From Nothopassalora personata (lineage: Eukaryota; Ascomycota; Dothideomycetes; Mycosphaerellales; Mycosphaerellaceae), in assembly GCA_033816765.1 (NCBI GenBank), contig CM066294.1:682001-746000 (forward strand): a stretch of 64,000 bases of DNA, in the 5' to 3' direction. The first letter of the stretch is position 1, and each line of letters opens with the position of its first letter. The notes under the pieces are model-generated. The model did not search any database, had not been told where the DNA came from, and saw only the letters and a list, made by a program, of their open reading frames with translations. Shown piece by piece: positions 43,817 through 54,960 of the stretch. A program made the position numbers and the translations under genes.

Positions 43817-45145
43817 TCAACCCCACATGCCATTGCTTCCAGCTCCTGCCATCATCGTCTCAACCAGACAGTGTTCAACGCAAAGTTTAGAGAATACCTT
43901 GACAGTCGTGCTTGCCGTATTGTGATTCACCTCAGCCCAGCCATTACGTTGAAGCTCATCCCGTAGTTCTAGTTGCTGCATCTCAGTACGGAGATGGTGG
44001 GCACGAGGGACTGGTTCCTGATAGCAATCCTCGCACCACCATCGGTTGCATTGCTCACACCATCGGCCTCGGAGGCAGTCCTCACAGCGGAGTATGAGCT
44101 TCGGCACATCTTCACTGGTCACCTGATCGGGTCGCACCGCTGCGCGGATGGTGGAAGAGTGCAGCGGCACAGGACCAAGCAGTGGCAAAGCTGACTCTGG
44201 ACTCTCGCCAAAGACTGCAGGTCCTTCAGGGCATGATCCACAGGCTTCGCATCCGTCAGGGCCCAGAGCAACAGTTGCGATAGTGGGCTGCAGAAATGCT
44301 TTGCTGTCGACCTTGGTGATGTCGTGCCGTGGTCCTCGACACAGAACAGCGTCGAACCCAATCAGCCCTCTGCAAGCTTGAAGCGTCTCCGGCCAGTCTC
44401 CCCAAGGTCTTTTGATAGCTCGGCCCGTGCAGCTGTACCACTTCGTCTCCTCGTCGGAGAGCCGGGAAGCAAGTGAGCTTGAAGACTTGTGGTTCCACTC
44501 AGCGCCGATTTGAGCTCCAGCAGAACTCATGACACCAAGCTCACGAGCATTCGGAACTGCTTCGAGAGCAGTCGTGACTGCGCGAGGCGTGTCCCGGGCA
44601 CCGAAAACATAAAGAGCTTTCAAAGTCGGCGTTCCCTCAAGTCGTGTAGGCCGGCAGATGTATTTGAGTACTTGCTGGAGTTTTGCCTGGTTCAAGTTCT
44701 TCGCTTCACGAATGCTGAGAATTCTTACCCGATACCGGTCTTCGGCAAGGATTTCTCGAACTAGATCTGCTGGTACAGATAGTCCATCGAGTATCAATGT
44801 CTGCACATGTTTGAGTACCCACTTGAAGTGCAGTGAGTTCAAGATACCCCGCAGCGGGCCTGCGTAGAAGTCGTCTTCTGTAAGACTCTCGTCCATACGC
44901 TCAGCTCGCCATGCAAAGCCTCCCACATCGATCGGGCTCAAATCAATAACAGCTCGCTTGACCGTACTCAGATTGAGATATCGCCAAGCATCAGGTGACG
45001 AGTATATGAGCTCCCGAAGCGACTTGCAGGTCGCTGTCAATCGGCGTAGCTCCCTGACAGGGATGTACGGTGCTGTCTGTCTCAGGATGATCGAATTGGA
45101 CAGCAGATCTATTAGCGTAGGAGGCAGCCTTCCCAGATCCGCCAT
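43817..45145 (-). CDS. F-box-like protein with C-terminal cysteine-rich region
   Basis: A single frame of 442 residues. The N-terminus (about residues 5-60) has an F-box-like pattern (L-P-P-T-L-I-D-L-L, then L-R-R-L-T-A-T-C-K-S-L-R-E-L-I-Y and a Trp). The middle resembles loosely repeated leucine-rich segments. The C-terminal region holds paired cysteines (C-E-A-C-G-S-C, then C-E-D-C-L-R-G-R-W-C-E-Q-C and W-W-C-E-D-C), probably zinc binding. F-box proteins usually serve as substrate receptors in SCF ubiquitin ligases; no target can be proposed. Confidence 0.65.
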   Translation of the reverse strand: MADLGRLPPTLIDLLSNSIILRQTAPYIPVRELRRLTATCKSLRELIYSSPDAWRYLNLSTVKRAVIDLSPIDVGGFAWRAERMDESLTEDDFYAGPLRGILNSLHFKWVLKHVQTLILDGLSVPADLVREILAEDRYRVRILSIREAKNLNQAKLQQVLKYICRPTRLEGTPTLKALYVFGARDTPRAVTTALEAVPNARELGVMSSAGAQIGAEWNHKSSSSLASRLSDEETKWYSCTGRAIKRPWGDWPETLQACRGLIGFDAVLCRGPRHDITKVDSKAFLQPTIATVALGPDGCEACGSCPEGPAVFGESPESALPLLGPVPLHSSTIRAAVRPDQVTSEDVPKLILRCEDCLRGRWCEQCNRWWCEDCYQEPVPRAHHLRTEMQQLELRDELQRNGWAEVNHNTASTTVKVFSKLCVEHCLVETMMAGAGSNGMWG

Positions 45146-45962
45146 GATGTGATGATCGTAGGTAGTGGAGATGACTGGAATGACCTTGAGATGTACACAG
45201 ATGTCGACATTGGAAGGAAGTCATGACCCGCTGAAAGAGGTATAGCGTGATTGCCTGGCCAGGGCGTCAAAACATCCTTGCCAATGCAACTTTTCATCAC
45301 GTCAATCCATCCTCCCTTGCTTCTTCTCACGCAGCAAACTGTACTGCCCCGACCGAACATTATGGGCATATTGCGATTGGACATCTCTACCTGTGTTACG
45401 CCGTAGAACGTCAGAAGTGCTCATTGCCGGAACCTCCTGGCCTCTCGGCGTATGTATGCATCTACACCGCCGGACAGATGCTCGTCTCATTCCATCATTG
45501 AGCAGTTCGCGTTGTCATTCGCCAAGACGGAATTCTGGATCAAGCATCGCCAGTCAGCCCTTTAGGTCGACAAGATTTCGAGTATCTTGCTAACCGGTTT
45601 GGAGTGAATGAGACAGACACTGAAATACAACGCTGGAGCTTGTTCATCTGCACGGTGATGTAGAACCTCGCGGCGCACGCAGAGCAAACTGGCTTGGCGC
45701 CCGCTTCAAGAACTTGAGTGGACCCATCAGCACGCGCAAAATACAACCCGTTTGCGAAGCGAGACGCAACTAAAGATTGAATGCTGAGTTGACAACACAG
45801 CATTGCGTACGCAAAAATAATTCGCCATTGCCATTGCAATTCCCATTGCTTCTTGACCCATCAGAGCTCGCTGTTATCAGCACTCGAGGGGCATTGAACT
45901 GCCGGTAAGTGGCATCTTCCTTCCGCGGCATCAAGGCGACTTCTGCACCTGAGTCGGCCAAC
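45146..45962. other. intergenic region between divergent genes
   Basis: No gene recognised. It must hold the promoters of the F-box-like gene and the LaeA-like methyltransferase. Confidence 0.5.
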
Positions 45963-47089
45963 ATGTCATCATCAAATGTCATTACCACGAGCATTCCTCC
46001 GGTGGGAAAGGAGCCAGAAAGGCCAGACTCGGCCATCGACCTCAACGATGACTACGTCCTAACTCGAGATGCGGCCGCCTCTGCCCGAGGCCTCCTCTGC
46101 CCGACTCAATCTCTCGCACTACATCTGGCAGAGCTCATATGGATACAACTTACACCTGAGGATCCGGGATGCGATTGCAGGCAAGGAGAACTTGCGCGTT
46201 GCGGATATTGGCACTGGCACTGGGTATATATCTCGTTACATGAGCTCCATGATGGCCAGACTGACTCATCTTCAGAATATGGCTTCTTGATATGGCGCAG
46301 AGCCTGCCTATCTCAACAAAGCTTGACGGTCTCGACATCAGCTTCGGCCAGTGTCCTCCAAGGGTAAGCGGTCTAGGGTATACCTATCGCTCAGTGAGGT
46401 GCAACATACGCATATCTCACGGTGACGCTATAGTTGCCCATTCTCAGTGAATTTCGTAGGGATACACTAACACGGGGCAGGAATGGCTGCCTCGCAACGT
46501 AGACCTTCGACTCGTTGACATATTCCGCCCCGTCCCCGAAGAATTGGTTGGATGCTACGACGTCGTTCACATCCGCCACTTCGTTTGCGTAGTGAAAGCG
46601 AACGACCCAACACCTCTTCTTCGAAATCTCCTGCGCATGCTTAAACCAGGCGGCTGGATTCAGTGGGACGAGCGGGATGTAATGAACCGCCACTTCACCA
46701 AGGGCCGCTCTGAAGCCTCGCAAGTCAACATCGCCAAACTCGAAGCAGAGTTCGCCGCAATGCGCAGACACACACCGCAACCCCAATGGCCACCAAGACT
46801 CGACGAGTACTTCATCACAGCCAACATGCAGCAAACTTGTATCGAGAAGCGTCTGAGCTCGATCAGTCACCTCTCGTTTATGCACGATCTCACACTGCTC
46901 GTCTTCCAGGAGTTGATCGACGGCGCAGAGATGAAGGGCCAAATTGACGCAGACAAGACTCAATACCTCAGACAACTGCTCGGCGGCGCGACTCGAGAAA
47001 GCAGAGAGGGAGCAGCGTGGAATTTGACGCGATGTATGGCAGTCGGGCAGAAAGCAGTGGATGAGAGGTTTGAATCCTTCAAGGTGTAA
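45963..47089 (+). CDS. LaeA-like SAM-dependent methyltransferase with a 16-bp N-terminal duplication
   Basis: Family members begin with a Y-V-L-T-R-D ... A-R-L-N-L segment. Here Y-V-L-T-R-D lies in the frame from ATG 45963, but a 16-bp tandem duplication (46073-46088 and 46089-46104) shifts the frame before L-N-L-S-H-Y. An in-frame ATG at 46069 gives an intact product from exons 46069-46223, 46276-46363 and 46481-47089, 283 residues. SAM motif I is A-D-I-G-T-G-T-G, then I-W-L-L-D-M-A across intron 1, D-V-V-H-I-R-H and L-K-P-G-G-W-I-Q-W. LaeA-like proteins include global regulators of secondary metabolism and many enzymes of unknown substrate. Whether the shorter product is functional is open. 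Confidence 0.75.
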
Positions 47090-48143
47090 GGAGTGCACAA
47101 GCCGAGATGTGTCGAAACATCCGACCAACGATAACGTCCTTCAAGGTACCTCTAGAGAATAAACCTCACTCATGCGTCTTTTGTCCTCTGCTGCCTGCGT
47201 GAGTCACTGATAGCAGGTACAAACACGCCTGTCTCCTCGCACTCCTCTTCGAAGAGACATCCCAAATGCTCGGGCTTTACGCATATCGTTGAAGATTCGT
47301 CTGAGATTGTGTTATTGCTAGTTGAAAACTATCAACGACCAACTGTTGTTGGCTGCGTGTTGGCAACGAATTTTTGAACCAGACCAGACACTTGTAACGC
47401 CTTTTCATCGTGTCGCTTGCAGTGACTGCTGGCGTTCGGAAGAGAGTACGAAGGTCTGATAATAAGGGAGACACAAAGGCGACACTGTACATCGAATACA
47501 CATAGCCTGGTTGGCCTTGTTTCTCATGAGTCGCCTTTTTACGATAGCTTTTGGGGTAAAATTTGACGGTTATTCAGGTTTCTTAGCTTAATAGGTATTG
47601 TGCTGCAACTTTAGATGAAGTATATACCCGGGATATTTCGATACAAAAGAAGTGGAAGGGATCTAGATTATACATTACTTAGTTAATATTTTATCCTTAT
47701 TTTTCTATTCTTACTCGATCTCTACTTGGTAATCCAGTACTCGCTAACTAGGACTTTAGGAGACTGCCTAAGTTCTACTTAAGAATTATGGCGCTGAATA
47801 AGCAGGTAGGTCAATAGGCAAATAGATTTACGTACCTACGTGTATAGAGCGATTCGTGAGAAACAAGGTCAGCCGGCCCACGGACCGAGTCAGGACAAGG
47901 CACAACCAACAGGATGTCAGAGCCGGACGGCTGAAAGCCAGCTCGGGCTTGGCGATGGCTGTGCACAAAGGGTGACCTGACCATGCTGCAGGAAGGATTG
48001 CGTCCAAGAGACCTTGGCAACACCCTGAGTTCTCGTAGTGTGTATGATCATGGACGTTGCTTTGTTGCGACCTTGCTTCATGAATACTGCTTCTCGATAA
48101 ACCTGTACATACCAACTATCGTCTATCGCCCGATATCTTCACC
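47090..48143. other. intergenic, with a mildly RIP-like AT-rich stretch
   Basis: About 47520-47850 is AT-rich with TAG/TTA words and resembles decayed repeat DNA, though I cannot match it to the elements at left. No gene is recognised. Confidence 0.4.
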
Positions 48144-48481
48144 ATGAAGTCGTTCGCTTTCTCTCTATTGGCGCTTTTGGCGGGATCGCAGGTCAGCTGG
48201 GCTCTAAGTGGCGTATGTTATTTCCAGTTGTTGTTTTGCGGCAGGACGGTATGCTGATTGTCGGTGGTGTAGACTTGCCTTACGGCCCCAGCGGCAGGGA
48301 CGAAATCGGGACTTTGCCAGTATCAGAATGCTGTGCTTTACTGCAGAGAATCAAACGGCGTAGGTTCAGGACTACCGAATGTGACGCGATGGACGTATAG
48401 CTGACACCGATGATCCTACAGTGCAGTTCTGACGGCGCTGCATGCCAGTGGGTGAACGAGCCGTCCGCGATTTGCAGTTGA
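48144..48481 (+). CDS. Candidate small secreted cysteine-rich protein
   Basis: The ATG at 48144 opens a strong signal peptide (M-K-S-F-A-F-S-L-L-A-L-L-A-G-S, cleavage near W-A-L). Three phase-0 exons are proposed: 48144-48212, 48321-48359 and 48422-48481, with GT-AG introns of 108 and 62 bp. Intron 2 has a CTGAC branch site 17 bases before its acceptor. The product would be 55 residues, with four cysteines in the mature part. The exons are too short for ORF searches. No family is recognised. Such proteins are common fungal secreted candidates, but a role is not implied by sequence alone. Confidence 0.45.
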
Positions 48482-49055
48482 GAGCGTTGCGACAGTTGTT
48501 TCTTCCGAGGAACCCACCGAGGAGGAGAGGGATAATTCGGCTTGCGAGGGAAAAGGCCGGCGTGTAGCGGCTGCAGGACTACACAAATGCCATGGGAGAA
48601 GGCATTCTGGACAGGCTGGATCATTAGTTGCGCATTTCTATCGGACACACTGGTTGATGGACTGGAGGATGGTATGGCATACAGGCACAATCGCGGAGCT
48701 CGCGGAAGAGACGCGGCAGTGCTTGAAGTTGGAGGATATCCTACTGGCGCTACATGGAGAGGACTATGTACATGGTGCGTTCACAGCCGCGAGAATTACA
48801 GTAATCAACCTACAGATGAAGTGAAGTCGCAGTGCAGTGCACCGCGGAGTGTGTGCCCAGCACGTGATTGTGTCATTTCAGGTGGTCTGGGCTGCTATTT
48901 GTAAAGTCCGATAGCTGCTTCGAGAATCTATTTGCCTTCTCTTCAGGTTAGTTCTGCTTCTTGTGAATGGCCTTTGGGTCATCCACTAACATTCAGCAGG
49001 TTGCAACACTATCTCATCGCCACCAGACTCGGTTGTCTGTAAGCACGCGACAACC
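48482..49055. other. intergenic, upstream of the Ufd1/AZUL gene
   Basis: A 120-codon frame at 48542-48904 has no domain and no splice support. The right part is the promoter of the next gene. Confidence 0.45.
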
Positions 49056-51434
49056 ATGACCGAGTCTCCGACACCAGCGCTGAAATGGTCGGGACAATTC
49101 ACAGTGACAGCAGCGTCGAGGTCTCAGACTCTACCCGGCGATAAGATCTTGCTACCACCATCAGCACTGGAACAGCTTCTCAGCGCATCCTCGAATGCGG
49201 CGGCCGAAAGTGCGCGACGAGACTTGCCGCAATACGACCCATACAACTCCTCTACGTACTCGGCTTATCGCCAGGCAGAATCGCAGTATCAAGATCAGAG
49301 GCAACAACTACCGCATCCCCTGACGTTTCGGTTGGTCAACCCAGAGAATGGGAGGGTGGTACATGCGGGCATTCGTGAGTTCTCGGCTGGAGAGGGTCAG
49401 GTGATAGCAAGTCCTTTTCTGCTCGAAGCCTTAGGACTTAAGGCAGAGGATCTTGCGCAGCATGAGGATGTTATCATGGTAGACGGCGACGAAGAAGAGG
49501 AGACAAAAGGCCTGGCGAACAGCACGCCGACCGTCACGGTACATGCGAAACAATTACCAAAGGGCACATTCGTCAAGCTACGTCCGCTCGAGGCTGGCTA
49601 CGATCCCGAGGACTGGAAAGCACTTCTTGAACAGCATTTACGATCGAACTACACGACTTTGACGAATGGAGAGGTCCTCGTTGTGCCAGGTGGTCGGGGA
49701 GTGGGAGGCAAGAAAGAGGAGTTTCGATTTCTGGTTGATGGCTTCACGCCTGAGGTGGACGGCATCTGCGTCGTCGACACAGATCTGGAAGTCGACATTG
49801 AAGCTTTGAACGAAGAGCAAGCAAGAGAGACGTTGAAGCGGATACACGATAAGATCTCGAAAGTGCCCGGCACGGAGCAGGGTAGCTCGACTGGTGGAGA
49901 GCTGGATCTCTTTAAGGCGCAAGAGGGACGAGTGATACCTGGAGACTATGTGGACTATCAGCTGGCATCATGGAACAGGACACAGCCTCTTGAGGTTGAG
50001 CTTGAGGCGGAGGACGATGAAGAGGATCTGGCTCTCTTGGTCAATCCATTCTCTACCACATTGAGGTCGCAACCAAGATTGGACGAGTTCGTGTTCGGAG
50101 ATCTGGACACACGACCACGCAAGCGCATACGTCTCGAGGCGACCAATGTGGATGTCGAGCACGCTGAGGCACTGTACGTCTCCGTACACGCGATTGCACC
50201 ACAAGCTGCAGCCACGAATGGAAATGGTGTTCAAGCAAAACCGAGCAATGAACCCAGACGGTTCAATCTACGAGCACGACACCCAACTGTGGACGAGAAG
50301 GCGAACGGAGATCTGCCAGCTCCTGTCGATACCGTGCCGCCGAACGAAGGAGATGTCAAGTGCAAGAACTGTGCGCAATGGGTACCTCAGCGTACTCTCA
50401 TGCTGCACGAGAACTTCTGTCTGAGGAACAATATGTTGTGTCCCAAGGGGTGCGGGCAGGTCTTCCAGAAGCGGTCTCCAGAATTCGCATCACATTGGCA
50501 TTGTCCGCACGACGATTCGTACGGCAATACAGAATCCGGTCACCAACAGCACGATGGTGTCTTCCACCCACCTGAGGTTCTGCGCTGCAGCGAATGCAGT
50601 ACAGCTGAGACATTTGCCAATGTTCCTTCGCTCGCACGACATCGAACCACGACTTGTCCTGGAAAGATCATCCTCTGTCGCTTCTGTCATCTCGAAGTTC
50701 CTCAAGAAGGAGATCCAGACATCCCGAACGCAGAAGCTCTGTTGTCAGGCATGGCACCTCACGAGCTCGCCGATGGAGCACGAACCACTGAATGCCACCT
50801 CTGCAACAAGATAGTGCGACTACGAGATATGGAGACACATATCAAGAACCACGAGATGGATCGCTTCTCCCGTGCTGTCCCTGTACCCTGCCGAAACATC
50901 AACTGCGGCCGCACTCTGGACGTCTGTGCCAAGAACGGCGATACACGAGCTGGTACACGTATGGGCCAAGGTCCTGGCAACGACGTCGGCCTCTGCAGTC
51001 AGTGCTTCGGACCACTATACGTGAGCATGTACGACCCAGAGAACAAAGCACTCCGCCGCAGGATCGAGCGACGCTACCTACAGCAACTCCTCACGGGCTG
51101 TGGGAAGGCGTGGTGCAAGAATGAATTCTGCAAGACGGGACGAAAGAACCTCGAGTTGGACACGAATATCACGACGAAGGATGCGTTACCTTTGATCAAG
51201 CCTTTTCTGGAGACTGCGAAGGACACGCCTCTGCATTTCTGTGTAGACGAGAGCAGTCAGAAGCGTAGGAACCTGGCGGGTATGCTTGCGGCGGAGGATG
51301 GAGGTCCGATGGGAAAGGGTGGATTTGCACTTGAGTGGTGTGTGGGTGCACTTGAGGCCGAGGGCGGTGACCTTGATGCGGCGAGAGTGTGGTTGAAGAA
51401 TTGGGCGCCCGCGAGGAGTGAGGAGAGGAGATAG
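49056..51434 (+). CDS. Ubiquitin-pathway protein with Ufd1-like fold, zinc fingers and AZUL domain
   Basis: A single uninterrupted frame of 792 residues. The N-terminal 240 residues resemble the Ufd1 two-subdomain fold (D-K-I-L-L-P-P-S-A-L, P-L-T-F-R-L, V-K-L-R-P-L-E). An acidic linker follows. TRAF-like zinc fingers begin near residue 434 (C-K-N-C ... H-E-N-F-C, then C-P-K-G-C). Near residues 665-700 is an AZUL-type zinc finger (L-L-T-G-C-G-K-A-W-C-K-N-E-F-C), the module first described at the N-terminus of the E3 ligase UBE3A. A UBA-like helix bundle ends the protein (G-G-D-L-D-A-A-R-V-W-L). It probably handles ubiquitin conjugates, possibly with Cdc48, by family inference. Confidence 0.8.
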   Translation: MTESPTPALKWSGQFTVTAASRSQTLPGDKILLPPSALEQLLSASSNAAAESARRDLPQYDPYNSSTYSAYRQAESQYQDQRQQLPHPLTFRLVNPENGRVVHAGIREFSAGEGQVIASPFLLEALGLKAEDLAQHEDVIMVDGDEEEETKGLANSTPTVTVHAKQLPKGTFVKLRPLEAGYDPEDWKALLEQHLRSNYTTLTNGEVLVVPGGRGVGGKKEEFRFLVDGFTPEVDGICVVDTDLEVDIEALNEEQARETLKRIHDKISKVPGTEQGSSTGGELDLFKAQEGRVIPGDYVDYQLASWNRTQPLEVELEAEDDEEDLALLVNPFSTTLRSQPRLDEFVFGDLDTRPRKRIRLEATNVDVEHAEALYVSVHAIAPQAAATNGNGVQAKPSNEPRRFNLRARHPTVDEKANGDLPAPVDTVPPNEGDVKCKNCAQWVPQRTLMLHENFCLRNNMLCPKGCGQVFQKRSPEFASHWHCPHDDSYGNTESGHQQHDGVFHPPEVLRCSECSTAETFANVPSLARHRTTTCPGKIILCRFCHLEVPQEGDPDIPNAEALLSGMAPHELADGARTTECHLCNKIVRLRDMETHIKNHEMDRFSRAVPVPCRNINCGRTLDVCAKNGDTRAGTRMGQGPGNDVGLCSQCFGPLYVSMYDPENKALRRRIERRYLQQLLTGCGKAWCKNEFCKTGRKNLELDTNITTKDALPLIKPFLETAKDTPLHFCVDESSQKRRNLAGMLAAEDGGPMGKGGFALEWCVGALEAEGGDLDAARVWLKNWAPARSEERR

Positions 51435-52451
51435 ATGTAGACGATCAACGGGAAGATGCTTCGTGGACGAAGACGAAGGTCTTCAAGGAAACGACATGCT
51501 ATCATGCTACTTGCATGGATCAACGACGCTGACAAGTGACACAAGATTTACGAAGTATAGGTACATGTTGTCGCAAGCAATATGGACATGCGTACGTTTC
51601 CGCCAGATTTCCTTCCTCGCCCAAACTCCATCATCCGGCTTACCTGAATCACATATGCAAGTCTCTATGCACCGGATTCTCGAACTTGACACACATCCCA
51701 ATGTGGGTCAGAAGTATCACCGTGACAGAAAAGTAAAGCAAGTCTCCAATAATAGAATAATAGCTCATGGATGTGCATTATCACGTGCCAGATCCAACTG
51801 GCTTGCCCTCGCAAAGCGCTGTTCCAGACGGATTCCTCAAAACCACACCACTACACGCTGTCAACCAATGACACGGCTATGGATCGCTGTGTAGCGTGTA
51901 TGACATATGCCTTAGTGCTTCCCTCGCTCTGCGGTATATCTATTTTCTGACACGAGCTTGCATTCTCCGCTGCTACAGACCGCTGACGTCTCTGCAAGGA
52001 TGCATCATGCCATAGACTCAGCTCCAAGCCTTATTGTGCGAGGTAAGCGCTGCTCACGGCTGCTCACGTACGGCTGTGAGCAGGTGAACATATGGGTGCG
52101 TCGTCTTTCTTGATTGGGTTGTGCGAATGATGTCTGCTGTCTGGAACGCGCTTTTGGGTACTGGGGAAGCAATCAGTGAAGAATACCTCAACGAAAGGAG
52201 GAGAAGCGTTGCTCGAATGAGTGGAGCGGATAGAAAGAACTTGGGCACTTGCGTAGCCGGATGTGATGATGAAGGGGAGGGTAGACGAGAGCTGAGACGT
52301 GGACTTGGGGCAGAGAGGTTGCTAGTAAGAGATGTTGTTGCGAGACAAGACGGAGAACTCTCGCCGGAAGAGATACAGGGGACTGGGTCGGCAGACAGTG
52401 AGTTGCCCAGTCCTGCAGCTTCGGCGTCAAGCTTCGCTGGGACCATGATGG
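51435..52451. other. intergenic, no gene recognised
   Basis: Frames of 100-160 codons overlap on both strands without domains. An upstream exon of the following membrane protein, carrying a signal peptide, could lie here, but I could not place one. Confidence 0.4.
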
Positions 52452-53357
52452 ATGGTGAGTCCATCATCTAAGGCGGGTGAGCTTGGAACCACAGCCATGC
52501 TGATGTTGATAGTTGACGACAACTCGGCGACTCAGGCTTCGGACTCTGCCATGGCAACTACTACAGGGATCTTCATGACCCAGACTGACGACAATGGCAT
52601 GACCTACACTACTACCCTCGACAGCCCTACTGCAACGGTGGTGGTCCTGGCTCCAGATAGCAGCGTCTCGTTCAACACGAACGCCGGCATACCCAGTGGC
52701 ACCACTGGACTGGTCACGTCGACTGCAACGGATGCGTCGAGCACTTCCTCATCTCATCAAGATCCTGCGCCTCAGCAGAGCAATGACAGCTCTGGCGGCT
52801 TGAGTCAATCTGCCAAGGTAGGCCTTGGTGTTGGGATAGGTGTCGGAGTTCCGCTTCTCCTTGCCCTGATAGCGTTCCTGATCATCAGGCGGCGCAAGAC
52901 ACGGACTCGGCAGAGGACTCCCAATTTCGAAACGCAAAGACAGCAAGACCTCTCAATGATCGAGACACCACATCCTAGCTCCATGTCCGCATCTCGCGAG
53001 CCACTACACCCTCACCACGATGATGTCAGCCAATCATCCGGCAGTCAACAGTATCAGGCATATCAACCGCCGCCACCACCGCCAATCAACACCTTCGATA
53101 ATAAAAACATCTTCCAGACTCCAGTCAGTGCTGTCACGTGCTCGGAATTACAGCCTCCTACTTCGGATGAGCGTCTTACGTCAAGGCACATACCTGATGG
53201 TCCTCCCATCTTAATTTTACCGGAGCCAGTGGCTTCGCCACTGCACTCACGAGATGCTTCGATCGATGGTGGCGTATCGCCGGTCTCACCGATATCTCCT
53301 GTCTCAGCTGTTTCGCCGGTCGCGAGTCGAGCACGGTCGGCGAAGCAGCAGCATTGA
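52452..53357 (+). CDS. Single-pass membrane protein with Ser/Thr-rich ectodomain (Mid2/WSC-sensor-like layout)
   Basis: A frame of 301 residues. The first 120 or so are Ser/Thr/Ala-rich with many S-S and T-T pairs, suited to O-glycosylation. A glycine-rich transmembrane helix (G-L-G-V-G-I-G-V-G-V-P-L-L-L-A-L-I) lies near 126-148 and is followed by R-R-R-K. The cytoplasmic tail is Pro/Gln/Ser-rich, with a polyproline run and repeated S-P-V-S-P units. This is the layout of fungal cell-wall stress sensors and related adhesive proteins. No signal peptide follows the chosen Met, so the true start or a first exon may be missing. Confidence 0.65.
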   Translation: MVSPSSKAGELGTTAMLMLIVDDNSATQASDSAMATTTGIFMTQTDDNGMTYTTTLDSPTATVVVLAPDSSVSFNTNAGIPSGTTGLVTSTATDASSTSSSHQDPAPQQSNDSSGGLSQSAKVGLGVGIGVGVPLLLALIAFLIIRRRKTRTRQRTPNFETQRQQDLSMIETPHPSSMSASREPLHPHHDDVSQSSGSQQYQAYQPPPPPPINTFDNKNIFQTPVSAVTCSELQPPTSDERLTSRHIPDGPPILILPEPVASPLHSRDASIDGGVSPVSPISPVSAVSPVASRARSAKQQH

Positions 53358-54563
53358 CGATATTGCAAGGATTTATGATCAGATGTAGTATGCAGCATAT
53401 GAGGGAACGATGTCTTCTTTTCAACCCAATGCCCTCCTCTCATTCAAGAAAAGTGTGTCTCAAAGGTGACGGCTGCCAGCTGACATTTCTAGGCGACAAG
53501 CCCAAGGCGAAATGCTCCTGGAACAGCCCTGGCCGACTTGTGCAATGGGAACGAAAAACTCGCCCTCCTAGCAAAGCGTAAAGCGAAAGAGCCCGATCGC
53601 ACATAGAGCCACTCCCGACTCTATCCTGATACCTCAGCCCACAGCACGATAGAGTGTCGACGGCATGGCTGTCAACGGTAGTCCTGCGTGCTGGGCTACA
53701 ACACAGCACATAACTAACTATACGGAAGCGCGCCCATAACGAGGTATGACTCCCTCGTAGCTTTCTAATCATTCGCTAGGCTTGCACCAACAATAACCGA
53801 GACCTACGACACGCATCAGAGCACGTACACAACTACTGCAAACCGCATTTCTGACACCCAGTCCATCTATTGCAAGTTTAGTGACAAGGTCTCGAACCAC
53901 GGTCTTAAGGCCCTGTTCCGTGCAAGCAGTAATCTTGAGCGTGGCTCTTCCTACGAGTAACTTGTTGATCAAGGGGAGTTATTTTCCCCGTCGAGGACGG
54001 ACGAAGTATCTATTGCACCAATGCCAGGTGCATCTTAGATGGTCACCAGACGACGTCGGAGGCGCCACCATTTGACGTACGGTCTGTCATGACATCGCAA
54101 ACCGCGGCCTCGAACGCATGGATGTTCAACACATACCAACAAGCAGGCTGAGCCAGCTCCGGTGACTGAAGAGGAGAAACATGACCAGTAGAGAGAGCAT
54201 CGAGCGCTGGTCAATGCATTGATTGAGCTGTTGTTACGGAAAGGAGTCACGCTGCGACCATTGTCATTGGAGAAGATCATTATCTACAGCGCAAAGAGCG
54301 TTGCTTGAACCACCATTGGAAGACGTAAAGGTTTATTTTCTGTTCGTGATGAGCATGCTATCAGACTATCGACTACATCACAACTTGATGCATCCATCAT
54401 CACAGATCTTGATCTACGCGAAATCGCTACTTCTGCACTGGCACCGTCCGCCGACCCGCATGTCTTACCCAGGTGGTAGACTTTTGTTCGACAAGATTGA
54501 CGCGAGACATGGCACCCGACCACAGCTGCATCGCCATGTTCGAAGCAGAGCCTCCGTCGGCCT
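53358..54563. other. intergenic, no gene recognised
   Basis: Frames up to 110 codons (190 for the one running from 54223 into the next stretch) lack domains. No repeat or RIP signature is seen. Confidence 0.4.
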
Positions 54564-54901
54564 GTGCCGTATTCTTGGAAACTGCTCGCCTCCCAACGGA
54601 CTTTTGGACTTCGCCCTTCAGATGGCGCTGACCTTGTTCCTGAGATCGACCTTTTCCCTGACAGCGTTACAGAAGCCGGCCTCGTTGGCTCCGCTTCACC
54701 ACAGGTGCTTCATTGCCCGATCCTCGACGCTGGCTGGCTCGGCTTCAAGGCCATCCAGAATTTGCCGGCACAGTAAGCTATCACGTGGATTCTAACACTC
54801 ATCCCTTCTGGCGGCGTGTAGAGGTACCTTGTGCGGCTGATGAACCAGAAGAGTGCGGTGCAGAGCGCATGGCACAACTTCTCGAGGCAGTAAAGCTTTG
54901 A
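54564..54901 (+). pseudogene. Possible fragment of an unrecognised gene
   Basis: Two overlapping frames look protein-like: one (54564-54776) with D-L-V-P-E-I-D-L-F-P-D, another (54713-54901) ending E-E-C-G-A-E-R-M-A-Q-L-L-E-A-V. They cannot be joined by a clean intron, although GTAAGC at about 54774 and a CTAAC branch site exist. It may be a decayed gene or chance. Confidence 0.25.
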
Positions 54902-54960
54902 ATCATGGACACCGAGATCCACTATCCTGGTGGCCCAGGCAGGCGTGGGTGGGACATATT

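Noticed and set aside
46391..47128. 245-codon minus-strand ORF
   Set aside because: It is antisense to the last exon of the LaeA-like methyltransferase and has no domain.
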